Below, piece after piece: positions 51,891-64,000 of a DNA stretch of 64,000 nucleotides; positions within the stretch are counted from its first letter, which is position 1; every line of letters starts with the position of its first letter. The DNA is from Litomosoides sigmodontis (Eukaryota; Nematoda; Chromadorea; Rhabditida; Onchocercidae). The translations under genes were made by a program, and so were the position numbers. The notes below the pieces were generated by a model. That model was not told the origin of the DNA. It worked only from the letters and a program-made list of their open reading frames with translations, and searched no databases. The stretch spans positions 5,231,317 through 5,295,316 of the forward strand of contig OY718804.1 in assembly GCA_963070105.1 (NCBI GenBank). Direction: 5' to 3'.

Positions 51891-51891
<1 letters not shown>

Positions 51892-51943
<52 letters not shown>

Positions 51944-51948
51944 ACACA

Positions 51949-51992
<44 letters not shown>
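51892..51992. repeat. (CA)n microsatellite with CTCA interruptions
   Basis: About 100 bases of CA dinucleotides are interrupted twice by CT units in the middle, in gene-poor sequence. Confidence 0.95.
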
Positions 51993-51995
<3 letters not shown>

Positions 51996-54505
51996 TCATC
52001 AACATTTCTCAAAATATCAATGAAAGGTGGAAACGATTTTAAAATTTCTTAGGTTTTGCCGGACGTGAACTGAAGCGTGTAAAATTTGAGTGAAGAAAAG
52101 AAATAGGTTGATTATTGTCAAATTTTAGGTTGGCTGTAATGAGAGTAGTTGAGAAAAGGAAACTCACTCATTTGATCAAAAAATACGACCAAAGAAATGG
52201 TAATACTATTTGTGGCTCCTCTTTTCCTGAACACATCCGAGGAGGAATGATCGTCGCTCTCGCGCCTCCGCTTTGTTTCTGATTTGGAATTTGCTAAATT
52301 ATGAAATTCCATCGCATATTCATTGGTAATTGAGAGTAATGGTGGAAATCTCTCGTGTGTGTGAAGTGTTGAGGCCTGAAAATCGGCGATAAACAGGTTG
52401 GGTGGATGAAAACAGGCAGCGATTGGATCAATCAGACAATTTAAAAAGGTTAAACGTGAGAAAAATGAGAAATTCAACGTTAAAACAAAGTGGCATTTGC
52501 AGTTATTCTTGCTTGTAGGAGTTAATTCCTCCACTTTGCTTTCCGTTCATGAATATTCATCCAATCCCACCGATAAGCTAAGCTTACCATCATTTGATCT
52601 GTTCGAAAAATGAGATGTAGAATGGAAAGCTAAGGAACAAAATATGACTGGCGAAGTTCAATTTATATTAAATTTCAAGAAATGGTCGCGTAGAAATGGT
52701 TGGTTGAGGCAAATGTCCTTGAATACAAGGTTGGATTGGAAGGGCGGAAATGTCCTGGTTGATCACTGATTAGAGTAATCTATTAGAGCAGATTGCGTCT
52801 AAAGTCTAAAGTGTAAATGAAATTTCTTTTTGGCACGTTTAATCAGCCAGCTAAACGTTATGGGAGTTCTCATTTCAACCACTACAGGAAAAGGAGCTGC
52901 GCTTTATTTCGGAAAAAAAGTCAAAAAAAAGCCGCCCCGCTGCGTGCTGTCAGTTTTCAAAAATCACTCTGATAAATGGAAGTTTTTTGATTAGTTAGCA
53001 ACAATCATATATGTTGCAAACAACCTCTTCAATTCCTGACGACTTGGCAATAGCGCCTCTCTTCCACTTCCACTTCTCATCGTCGTCGCAGCTATCGTAC
53101 TGATTGTTCGTTTTCGATGTGTTCAATCCCTCCGTATTTTCAATCTTCGAAATATACGAACACATCTAAATTTCGATGTTCATCTTTACCTTCATCTTCC
53201 AGCATTTCTGCTTGATACGGGTGGTAGGTGAAAGCACATAAGAGGATTTGGAAAATCAATAACTGAAAATTCAAATGCTGAAACTTTAAAAATAAATGAT
53301 TGATGAGGAGAATTCAGAGAAGAGCTGCTAAAACATATTCGTTAACTGTGCCCTCCTTCACATCACTTGTTCTCTTTCATTCAAACTTCGATGGAAATGT
53401 TGAATGCTGCACACCTCTGTCAACGGTATCCATCCCGACACATTTCTTCCTCATTTTAAATTTTTCTTAAAAAAAAATCCCTCGCCTGTATGTACTGCTG
53501 AAGTTAGAATAGGAAGAAGCTGCTCCTTTTTCCCTCCACTGTTTCATATAAATTTAACACTTCAACGCTGAGTATATGTTGTGCTCTTTCAATTTCACTC
53601 AGTTTAAAAATGATTCATCCCTTCTCAAATTTAAATAATTAAATCAAAGAAGAAAGAAAACGAGTAAAACCATCCAAATGCAGCGATGTGAGCAGTAATT
53701 GACACTTTTCCATTTTCGAATGTTTTGAGCCGAGAAAATTTTCGCTCTTTCAAAATTCATTCGAGAAAACGAAGAGGCTGGAGAAGATATCAGATTTAAG
53801 TATTATTTAGGCTTACTTGAAGATGCCTTCGCAGACAGCGTTAAGCTGATGCTAATGTAATTGGGCAATATCAATGTTTTCATAAGGTCCGCTACATTTG
53901 CCACATTCAGCGAAAAGTTCCAAGCATCGTTTTTTGAAAATTTATTTATTAAAAATTCAATTGAAAATATTCTTTCTCCTCTTCGGCTCCTCCAACGGAG
54001 GAAGAAATGCTTGAAATTTGCACGTACGAAAATAGCAAACATACACGCAACATACATATTTATGCATGTGGGTGTGTTTTTGGCCTAACATTTTCAAAAA
54101 GAAAATATTATATTTTGAAATGTTTTAATTTTATGTTTGAAAAAGGCAAATCTTTCCATTTATCAAAATGTTTTTGGGAAGGAAAAACAAGAATGGCCCA
54201 GTATTATTGTAAATTTTTTTGCGTTCCTATTTTCGCCATCAATGACTCGTTGCAGCTAATTTAGATTTCACAGCCAGCAATATCTCAATTCCTCTCATTA
54301 ATTAAAATATATTTTCATGAAATATTTTCACTGGAATTTTTCACAGAAAAAAATCAAATCATTCGTTTCGCTTTTGTAATGTGAAATTTGCAAAAGCTTA
54401 CAAAATAAAATAAGTCATATTTTATTTTTAAACAATACATTCGCCTGTGTAGATGAATTATGCCTTTCTTTTTCATTCTCATAATTTATTTCAATTTCGT
54501 TCATC

Positions 54506-54574
<69 letters not shown>
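54506..54574. repeat. Compound (CA)n(TA)n microsatellite
   Basis: A short CA run continues directly into a TA run of nearly 60 bases. It yields a false Ile-Tyr frame on the minus strand. Confidence 0.95.
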
Positions 54575-54578
<4 letters not shown>

Positions 54579-56943
54579 AGCATAAAGCATGCAAAGTAAA
54601 TATTAGCGAATTTGAAATGAGTGAATGGAAAAGATGAGAAAAAAATTAGACCAAATTGAAAAATGAATGTATGAAACAGCAAGAAGCGAATTCTCTCTCT
54701 CTCGCTCTCTCTGAGCTGCTTTTTCCCATATGAAACATAAGTTTTTTAAATTATGATGAAATTAATCAGCAAATATTTTTTGAGAAAAGTCATTTAAATT
54801 TTAACAGGTATTTGTTTTAGCGCAAACTATTAGGATGTAAACGATAAAATTAATAAAAATTAATTAAATGGTTACTTTATTCGTCGTCGTCAACCAATTC
54901 AGTAAACCTGATTAGCTGATAGGTGCAGTTTACGGATAGTAAATTATGAAACCGATTCAAGGAAGTTTGATGATTTCTTCCTAATTAGATGACCTGAATA
55001 AACTGTTTACTGAAGGAAATGCTTAGAGAAATGAAGTAATCAGTCTATCTATTAGTAAAAAGTTTAGACATGAATATACGTGTCACCGTGAATTCAGATC
55101 GCTTTACACTTCTAATTTCGTGCAAATGATTTCACGTGATTTCAAATGATCTTCGAAGGTATGAAATTGCACGGAAAAATTGATCAGTGTTATTAGAAAC
55201 GAGAAATGGGAAAGTGGAAAGTACGATTTGCAGGAAATGAATCGCCGTCCTTACAGGTATAAAAATAGGTCTCTATTATTTCCGGATGCTGCAATTCCGG
55301 AATGGCATCGTGCAGAAATGGAGGTTTTATAATCAGAAAGACTGACTATAAGAAAAAAAATGAGGAAACGGTCGATTGTTAGCTGAAAGGAACACACATC
55401 AGAACTTTAATGGTATTTTCATTTCTCTCCTCTCTCTCAGACAATAATTTCGTTCAGCCAATATGTTAATGAATTTTTTGGCTGTTTAATTTTAAAGAAA
55501 ATGAACGGTTCAAAAAACGATTAATTTTACTTACACTAATTCACTTCACTGCAATAACTCAATTATTTAAGGAAATAAAATATCTCAAATTTGCAAGAAG
55601 TGAAGGATAAGAGGGAGAGGGGAAAATTACGATATTAGTTTCACATTATGAACTGTATTTTTATCGCACATACAGGACGTGGTAACCTTTAAGAAGCGTT
55701 GTGCAATTATTATCACTTCGAAATTTTCGCCTATTGTCTGCTGAACGTTAACGCCGCTGGAAAGAGCACTTCCAATGAATATTTTACGTTTGAAAAAAAA
55801 GATGAAAGGATGACAAATCATTGAGAGATGCCAAATGAATGATACGTTCACTGAGACATAGAATGGCATAATTTAATGAGTATTTAAAATGACTCAGAAA
55901 TGCTTTCTGCCAAACCTCAACAGTAATTAGTTTATTTGCGGAAGAGGAACAATGAACATTTCAAATGAACGAGGAAATACAATTTATACATGCGGGAAGC
56001 GAATGAATGAAAATAGCAGGAGGAAATGGGTAAATTGCAAAGCACCAAAATCATTCACTGATATGGCATGGAAGTTTTTATTACTATCAAATGGCCACAA
56101 TTAAATTTCAAAACTCGTTTTTCGTTACAAAATCAATTCAATTTAACACATAACATTTTATAATGTACTCAATAAACAGCGTATTTTAAATAATGCAAAA
56201 TCATTTGAGCAAAACAAAAGAAGGAAAAAAATGAGACGAAGAAGATTGGTCATTTGAGAAATTGACTTGGCTCATTGCTATGAAATTTGAATTTTCAAAA
56301 TGTTACGGTAAATGTATGAGGGGAAATTCTCGGGCGGAAATTTTGAACGAGGAAATTTAATGCATAAATTATTTCATACAAATGTACGCGTCAACTAAGC
56401 GGTACCTAAGTTTTAGCAAAGCAAGAAGGTCACTAAAATTATTCACCACACTTTAGGTACATTTAAAACACCCTTAACATAACACATCCTGCACAGTCTC
56501 TTTCCTTTAGAATGATTGAAATTAGAAATTGAGATCTCAAATAGTGTCTTACACTTTCATCAAAAAGCAACGCGAAAGAATCACGAACACATTGCTGTAA
56601 TTGGGAATTAATAACTAAAATTAAAAAAGTAGAATTATGTAAATAGCACCCTGGAAACTATTTTGCAGGTAAATGGCATTCGATAAGTGATTTTAGGAAA
56701 GAATCGAGAAAGTAAACAGTTAAAGATTTACAAAGTGCAGAAATTGTAATTCATAAATATACAATCATTGACAAGCATATCACAACAATTTACATTACGA
56801 ATGTTAACCCGTGTGTGCGTGAAATTACCCATTTCAGGAAATGCAAGGGATAAAGAAACCGGTGTGCCAATTCGTTTTCTCCGAAGAGGATTAATTAGTT
56901 CGAAACTTGTAAGCCTTCTCAAGAAATAAATTCAACTTACAAT

Positions 56944-59900
56944 TTATGCTTCACTAGTTTCCTCACGTCGGAATTGATATTCCGCCTGATAGAGTGTTGG
57001 ATGATGTGGGCGATTTCGTTTAAAGAATCCACATTTCCAGAAAATCAGTATTAAAATGAACAAAATTAGTAGGCCTAGAAGAGCGGCTACAGCAATCACC
57101 CACCATGGAACCGGTGCCGTCTCCAATATGGCTGGTCGATCCGGATATGCGTGGGTTGACGCGGAGGCAAAATTGTTTTGCGTATTTCTCTCTTCGATCC
57201 CTTGTTCCTGATCCAAAATTAAACGACCGGACGATAAAATTTCAACATATGCTATATCGTAATAATCCTTAAAAATAACGGAGCAATGTAGAAGGATAGC
57301 AATATTGATTGATTATTGAAATATCTCGGTGGGAGCAGAGACACATGTACAAATTGTTGATTTCATTGTAGAGACAAAATTTTTGGATTCTACAGTATCA
57401 GTCATCAGAAACTTGCATGACGCGAATGCTGAGAATGGTAGAGGATGGCAGTATTGATTAGTTCTGAGAAGATAAGTTAATTGGGGAAAAAATCACTTCA
57501 ACAAACGTGGCATTCCACAATCGCGACCGGAAGTCTATCACCGCTGCAGCGTCGACGTCCAAAAAGTCGAAGTGACACGTAACGGTGAAGCATTTAGCTG
57601 TCTTCTCCGCGCAATTCTTCAAATGCAAGAGACACGTGGAGTCATTAGAATTGTGGATGCATTCGTCTACTCAATTTCATCTAATTCGTTTATCACTTCA
57701 AAATTTCCTCTTTCAGGTAGAAATTGCGGTAATGTCGCTGATTGAAAATGACCTTCTCGTTTGCGCTTTTGAAAAAAAAAGTTGCAAATAAATGCTTCGC
57801 ACGTCTTTTTCACTGATAGCCATCGACTGATAGCCATCGTAACACTTCTACCACCTACAAAGTTCTAATTTGAACAAACAATAAACTCACCACTTTGACA
57901 ATTTCAACTTCTTCGCCTGATTTTTCACGAATTTTCGTCGCTTTTATTCGCAGTTCACGAGATGGTCTCTTTTCACGGTAATTTTCAACCATTCGCTAAA
58001 ATACATTACCTAAGATTTCAGTGAAAACGAAGTGATAAAGGAGGAGATGGGGGGAAGATCCCTCATCTATCACTTTCATTATCACAGCGATGATCAAGAC
58101 GTTCACTCTGTGACCCCTCTCATTACAAAGAGTATAAACTAGATATGTTTTTGGATCCCTTCGGAAGACCTACTTTCAAAGAAACCATGCGGTCGTGAGT
58201 GACCTTTAGATGAGAAGGAAGTGATAATATCAGTGAGTGAATAACCGCTTAGTGATATCAGTCATGGTGATATTATAATATTCATGAACATAAAGACGCG
58301 ACAGATATTAAAAAAGTTGTTTTCGATAGTGACAAATGAAATAATAAGAAATGAAATAAATGAACAGGTGTAATGAAATGACAGTAATAATGATCAGTAT
58401 CATCATCTAGCAGGTGGTGACCTAGACTTGACGGATCGTTGTCCAGGATTAGTTGACCATGATTACCTTAACTCGATTCAGGCCATCGATATCATCATCT
58501 TCAAGGTTTTCCTGACGTATGTGGCTATCATGGTCACGGACACTCTCTTCCTCGTAGTAATGCTCATTTTCAGTTTCCATGAGAAATTTCAACTGTAGCG
58601 GATTGATCCATTCATGTGGTAGAACCATTGTACATTGCTTTACATCCTTACTGTTATCAGTATTTGTTAAGTGCATCGTTGGTGCTTCCATAAGGTACAA
58701 TGCCCATTTACCTGTTGTGAACACACTTGCCACCTGATAGGGCCAATCAACCTAAAATTTACATCACAATTCGCAATTTCATATCTGATAGTGAAGATTT
58801 GCGATTAAGATGAAAGAGTGGAATTGGTTTAAATTTGATGAATGAAGTTCAGTACTTCTAACCTGAAGGGTGACATTTGATACTGACCATGGTCCTTTAT
58901 TTGTAACGGTATATTTATGGACAACAAGTGGTCCAATATCAGCATCAAATTCCATCTCTGACTCACCTTTCATTTCACCACCATACCTGTAGATAAACGA
59001 ACAATTCAAATTTACATTTTAATACATCTCCAAATGGAAACCAATCATTTCACTTCAGCTTGAGCAAAATTAAAAAAAAAACGTATTCAAAATTCAGTGC
59101 TAATTGACTTATTAATTTCATATGAACTTAAAAGCATATCCTCTTGTGCTTTACGAATGATTGCTGTTTTACCTATAACTCCTAGAATCGTACACGTAAA
59201 TGCAACTCAAGAAGAACTACTGACCGAACAATAGTAGGATCAGAAACAGCGTTAAGCTCCAGTTCAGCGCGTTTGATAATGCGTACGACAGCTTTCCATA
59301 AATTATCATCCAAATTCTTCTCATCACTTGTGCTGTTAACAAAGGCTCGAAATTCTAGGGGCTTACCTAAACCTTCTGTACGTCCACGTGCTATCCGAAA
59401 GCTAAGCTCGAATTTCAACTGTAAACACCTCGTCTAGTTAGTTTATAAATTCTTGCAACCAAGCAGCTTCTTAGCACTCATGTTCGAATTCTACCTGACC
59501 GAAACTGTTTTAAAATGTCAGCATTTCAATAATTTTCGAGAAATTTTGAAAGCATCTCAGAAAGTAATTATTCAGTAGCAGCAATAATAACAGCTGGTAG
59601 CAAATAAATAAGGACAAGTAATATTCGAATTATTGAAAGTAAGGGACAAACCTGCTTATTTGGTTCCATCGGATTCCCAAGCGATATGATTGCAAGATTG
59701 CCTTTGAAAGCATCGATGTTCACAGGGCTATCTTTCTTATTTAGAATTGGAATATCTAATTCATCCGAATTATATTCCACGAATAGTGTAGCTTCATAGG
59801 CCCTCTCGGCATTATTCTTCACTGAGAACGATATATCAATGGTTGTCTTCTCGCCCACCTGTGTCACGTACGTTTCATCTTCTTCTTGACTGAAAAAAAA

Positions 59901-62900
59901 ATCAAATTTTAAGGAATGATCAAATACGCAGTAAAGTAAAGCTCAGAACTTAAAGTAAGCTATTCATTTTTCAAATTCCTTTTCATTAAATCTTGTGCTA
60001 TCTGTTATTTCATTTCACTAATTTTATAAACAGATTTTCACCGCTATTAATTAACTGAATTTTATTCCACAAACTCTTTGATACTTACGAGATTCCCGGC
60101 AGAACGGCTCGCAGCTGCAAATCGCTTGTACAGACATTGTCGACACCGCATTTTCGATTGAAATGTATCTTAACAGTTTGAATGTTCCTTTTTTAATGAC
60201 ACAAAATTAACATCAACATAATTAAACACCGCAAATGATGCCTCAATAAGTGAGTGAATTTCTGGAGCGATGGCACCGGAAAATGTCAAACCAATTTTAC
60301 AAATAAAAATTTACCAGTTTTGACTATAACGTTCTTCCCTTAGTAGGGGTACCATTAGGCAAAATTATAAAATGCGCGAAAAAAAAGACTTACGATAAAC
60401 GTATCCTCGGATCCGTACTTATTTAGGACAGGATATAAATTCATATCAACGATTTTGCCACCGTTCCGCGGCATCTGTGGAGTTACTTCATTTCGTAGTC
60501 GCACGGAGAATCGTAATTTTATTGGATTTATCCAATCACTATTTGTATTCTACAAAATTAACAATTTAATTTTTTGACGATGACATTAGCAACAGAAAAA
60601 GAATATGAATAGGATGACGTCGAAGAGGGATGTTCCTTTATACCATAAAGAAAACCGAACCTCAACGGAATTTAAATTATGAATAAATAAAAAAACATGG
60701 AATATATAAACATCAAGATCATTGAAATTTTGAGAAGGACTAGAAAGAATTGAACACACTGTAATAAAAAGTTTATGGTTCTTTATTTGTGGTTTTTGAT
60801 TGGCGCCTCGTCCACAATTCCACGTATAATTCTCCTTACGCGATTCGAGGATACGTGCTCGTGTACCCACCCCTGAACTTATTGCTACGACCTGAACAAA
60901 AAAAGAAATGTTTTGTGATGCTCGAAAGTAAAAACTAATAGGGGGAGAGGCGGGGGGTTCCATCCTGCCTGGAAATATCCTAAAATACTTCTTATAACGA
61001 AATACAAAAAAAAATACAACGCCTCACAAATGGAATACTTTTCGATAATTTCGAAAGCATTAGCTATCCGTTATTATTCTCATAGTTGAATTCCAATACG
61101 TTCAAATTAAATTCTCTAAAAACTGCTAATTTAGAAAGTTACTGCTAAACAAATTCTGTACGGGGGAGGCTAACTTCAAAATAAAATTACAGTGCTAACC
61201 TCAAGCTTACACTTAAAAACATCGCTGTCGAAATTCAGCAATTTTGATGAATTTTTTATATTTGTTTTATCCACCGATAATTCTGTACTGATCAGAAAAC
61301 TATAAAATTCAATAAAAGTTATAAAATTCTTCTTTGTCGTGCACAGAGAAATTAATACTGTGAGAACAAGAATGAAATTTCAGCACATCTCAAAACGGTT
61401 AATTTGATTTAATTTCAATTAAATTATGAATGCTTTCACGGCTTACGGACAAATTTCTAAAAATTAAGTTAAATTAACACAAATTTTATAGTTTGAATCA
61501 ACGCATGAATGTACATACCACGTTTGCGCAGTCCTAAAACATGACGAATCGCCGTCAATGTCAATTTTCATGTCATTGTTGAGATGTCGAGCGTTAATAT
61601 AAATGACCGGCTTGGCTCGAAGTATGGTAACTGTGTCGGATGCAAAAGCGCCGACGACTAAATCATTGTAACCGTTACCATCCAGGTCCGATCCGCCGGA
61701 CAATGAAAAACCAAAAGTTTTCAACGGCTTCAGATGCAAGTGTTGCTGCGGTAATTCGTCCGTGGTTATCACCTAAATTACTTCACAAAAAATTGGAATG
61801 TAAATTTTTGATCAGAATAAATGGATAAAAAAACTGAAAAAAAAAACAGCTGACCATGTAGGAACTGGTGAAAATGGACATTTACATGAACGGTTCTGTC
61901 CATTACCATCTTGCAGACTTTGCAACACTCACCTGCACAGGTTCAGGATTGAAGGTATCCGGTGATTCTGCACCAAGGTAAATGTAGACTACACCTTTTC
62001 CATTGTTAGCGAACGGTGCACCAATAGCGAAATCTGGAAAAAAGCACGCTAAATATGAGTGATTGGGTGGAAAGAAAAATTACAAATTAACTTTGAAAAA
62101 ATTACACAAAAATGAATTTTACATAATTTCGTGTGAGTTAATTAACGATCGATTAATTGTTTTATCTAACAAGATAGAAAACGTAAAAATAGCAGTCGTA
62201 AATTAAAAAAAAAAGAATTCATCAATTTAAACATTTCGAACTTCTTAACTTAAAGGTTATTGGATCAGTGAGCAATCTTTTCTCATCGCAATTGCTTCGT
62301 AAGTTTTTTTCCACGCAAAAAATGTCGAATAGATATTACCGTTGTAATTGTTATTGTCACCGTCCACATTTCCCAGACGTGTCATTGCCAGGCCGAACTG
62401 CGAGTAAATTCCCTTACTGCGAACTTTAATTGGCTTTCGGAAAACAATCTCATTTTCATGACGCTCGCGATGAATTCCGGATGAGTAATATATGTAAACA
62501 GCACCGCCAAATGAACCATCCACTGTTTCGGAATATTCAAAAGGTGCTCCAATTAGTAAATCATCAAACCTGAAATTACAAAAGTTTTGCATTATCCACT
62601 CACATGTAGAGCAAGTGATACATAAGTGCAGGATATCTTGAGATCAGAAAGAGAAGTACTGACCCATCATTGTTCAGATCGGTTACTTCCATTGCATACC
62701 CAAACGCTGAGCCGAGTTGTGAGCCTTGAAGCATATAGCTATCCTCGGTAAGGGTCAGATGATGCGAAGCTTGAGAATTTGGAGACTGACCATTACGAAA
62801 TGGTAGAAAAGCTACCGCACCTGTTTGATTGTACCGCGTAGCACCAGCAACAACTGTAGTATTATCTTTATCTTCGAACCTGTAAATAACTTCCTGTGAA

Positions 62901-63859
62901 CCAGCAGAAAATCCACAACACGTCAATAATTCCAAAATGGTAGAGAAAACGTAACAAAAGACAATCTGTATTTCAGGTACACTTAAGACAAAATGATTGA
63001 TACAACTCAACTTCAAGCATCTTATGATTAAACTACTCCTTTGAAAAACCTTTGTTCCCACGATTAATTATTCATAGATAAAGAATTGCTTATGCAATTT
63101 ATTATTTCAGTCTCAGTTTAAGTTAGTTACACATTTCATACTCAAACATATTTTTATTGCGGGTTGTGACAAGTTTCACGACGAATTATTTGTCCACACA
63201 AACAGATTAATTTAACATTTTCCTGGCGATAGAAAGAGAGACTTAGATATGAAAAGCAACAGTAATTTAAATTTCTGGTCTAAAATTTTAAATTGGTCAA
63301 AAATTTCGCTTACAATTGAAAGTCAACTTTTACTTTCACGAACTAATCGTTGACATTTTAAATTGCAGTATGCTTGCAAAATTTTTGTTAGTAAGGAAGA
63401 ATTTTGAAGTAACATGGATAGTCATTCAAGCACAAGTTATAAAATATTTTGAATTTTGAAAACTTGACCTTTGCTGATAATTTTTCAAATAATATGAGCA
63501 CTGCAAGAATTTTTCTTAATCATTTAACCTCACCCAGTTTTTTGTGTCACTGGTAGCGAGCACTTACTGAAGTGGAAATGATTTTTTAGAATAAAAAAGA
63601 TTTCAGATTTAAATTACCAAAAACCGAAACGTCCATGTCGTACAGAAAATCCAAGATAATCATGCCCTTGGAATTTCGATCGTATGCCATGCAATTTAGG
63701 ATCCACACCCATTGTCCAGCGATCGCGATTCATTGCAAATATATCCTTTGGATAGTATCGGCCAAATACACCACCTGTCCACTTCTTTGCACCTGGCAAA
63801 CCTGCAAGAGCATAGCACTTCAGAACAATGCCCTTCACCGCTTTTTTTCCTCTAAGCAT
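56944..63859 (-). CDS. Integrin alpha chain, laminin-receptor type (INA-1-like), 5' end beyond window
   Basis: This is the alpha subunit of a cell-matrix adhesion receptor that pairs with a beta integrin. The leftmost-coded exon in view (about 63813-63614; GLPGAKKWTGGVFGRYYP.., DYLGFSV) is an FG-GAP blade. Next come GAVAFLPF with the Ca-binding DLNNDG (62890-62640), DDLLIGAPFEYSE with GNVDGDNNNYND (62590-62325), FAIGAPFANNGKG (62035-61940) and DLDGNGYNDLVVGA (61772-61480). Thigh and calf exons follow between 61350 and 57490, with paired Cys (KCGVDNVC). The last exon (about 57260-56944) has a membrane segment (VIAVAALLGLLILFILILIF), then KCGFFKRNRP and a tail QAEYQFRR. KCGFFKRN and the YQAE-like tail match alpha3/6/7-type chains rather than the RGD type. 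Signal peptide and first blades lie right of 64000. Confidence 0.93.
57813..57840. repeat. 14-bp tandem direct repeat, two copies
   Basis: Two adjacent 14-base units (CTGATAGCCATCG plus one base) lie in an integrin alpha intron. They differ only at the last base. Confidence 0.8.
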
Positions 63860-64000
63860 TTTTTATTGAGAAGACAACTTCAACTTCCAAAAATTATAGC
63901 TCAAACATTTTAACACTTTTTTGCACAAGATTAAGTCATTCTCTGACAGATAATTGATTAGTTGGTTTGAAAAAAAGTTTTTGATTCTTTAGTTTTTTCT

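Larger units (their letters stand above)
50632..56943. other. Gene-poor region
   Basis: There are over 6 kb without a supported gene. It holds a (CA)n tract at 51892-51992 and an (AC)n(AT)n tract at 54506-54574. A 138-codon minus-strand frame at 52118-52534 is noted as a finding only. It lies between two minus-strand genes and may contain distal control sequences of the integrin gene's 3' neighbour or unrecognised exons. Confidence 0.5.

Overview
The window reads as a nematode nuclear chromosome segment. It is AT-rich, and genes are broken into short exons with GT..AG introns ending in TTTCAG-type acceptors. Several start codons sit 5-15 bases after an acceptor-like site, as expected for spliced-leader trans-splicing. 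The integrin alpha chain and the short SH2-tyrosine kinase are of animal/nematode type. Composition and intron size suggest a spirurid or filarial-like worm, but that is inference. No bacterial, plasmid or phage features were seen.

Layout, left to right. 2.1-5.9 kb (+): a complete CD36/scavenger-receptor-B family gene. 7.4-10.9 kb (-): a Rabex-5/RABGEF1 orthologue (A20 finger plus VPS9 domain). 12.0-12.6 kb (-): the tRNA adenosine deaminase subunit ADAT2 in one exon. 13.5-15.0 kb and 16.9-17.9 kb (-): tandem HAD-family phosphatase paralogues of the PUDP/HDHD1 type. 18.6-27.2 kb: a near-perfect 885-bp inverted duplication. Each arm carries a promoter and a gene for a tiny secreted His/Trp-rich peptide. 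The 6.8 kb between the arms holds two unrecognised membrane-protein genes, a Ser-rich single-pass protein (-) and a 629-residue mucin-like type I protein (+). 27.4-29.5 kb (-): sepiapterin reductase. 31.1-35.4 kb (-): APPBP2, with an intron almost filled by about 223 AAT repeats. 35.9-36.7 kb (-): an unrecognised two-exon gene. 38.9-41.7 kb (-): an SLC17A9-type vesicular nucleotide transporter. 43.5-46.2 kb (+): an SH2 plus tyrosine-kinase gene. 46.6-48.4 kb (-): ribosomal protein S3. 49-49.5 kb (+): a broken coding-like relic. 50.0-50.6 kb (-): a small multi-pass membrane protein. 50.6-56.9 kb: gene-poor and rich in microsatellites. 56.9-63.9 kb and beyond (-): a laminin-receptor-type (INA-1-like) integrin alpha, cut at its N-terminus by the window edge.

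The genes do not form one pathway. Most are housekeeping, trafficking or surface functions: Rab5 activation, tRNA wobble editing, nucleotide phosphate removal, tetrahydrobiopterin synthesis, purinergic vesicle loading, ribosome, cell-matrix adhesion and lipid/lipoprotein uptake. The most unusual structure is the 99.8% identical inverted duplication around the His-rich peptide genes. Its shared sequence stops inside the stop codon, so each arm supplies its own stop. Exon boundaries below were read by eye from frame, splice consensus and family similarity remembered from general knowledge. No database search was run.
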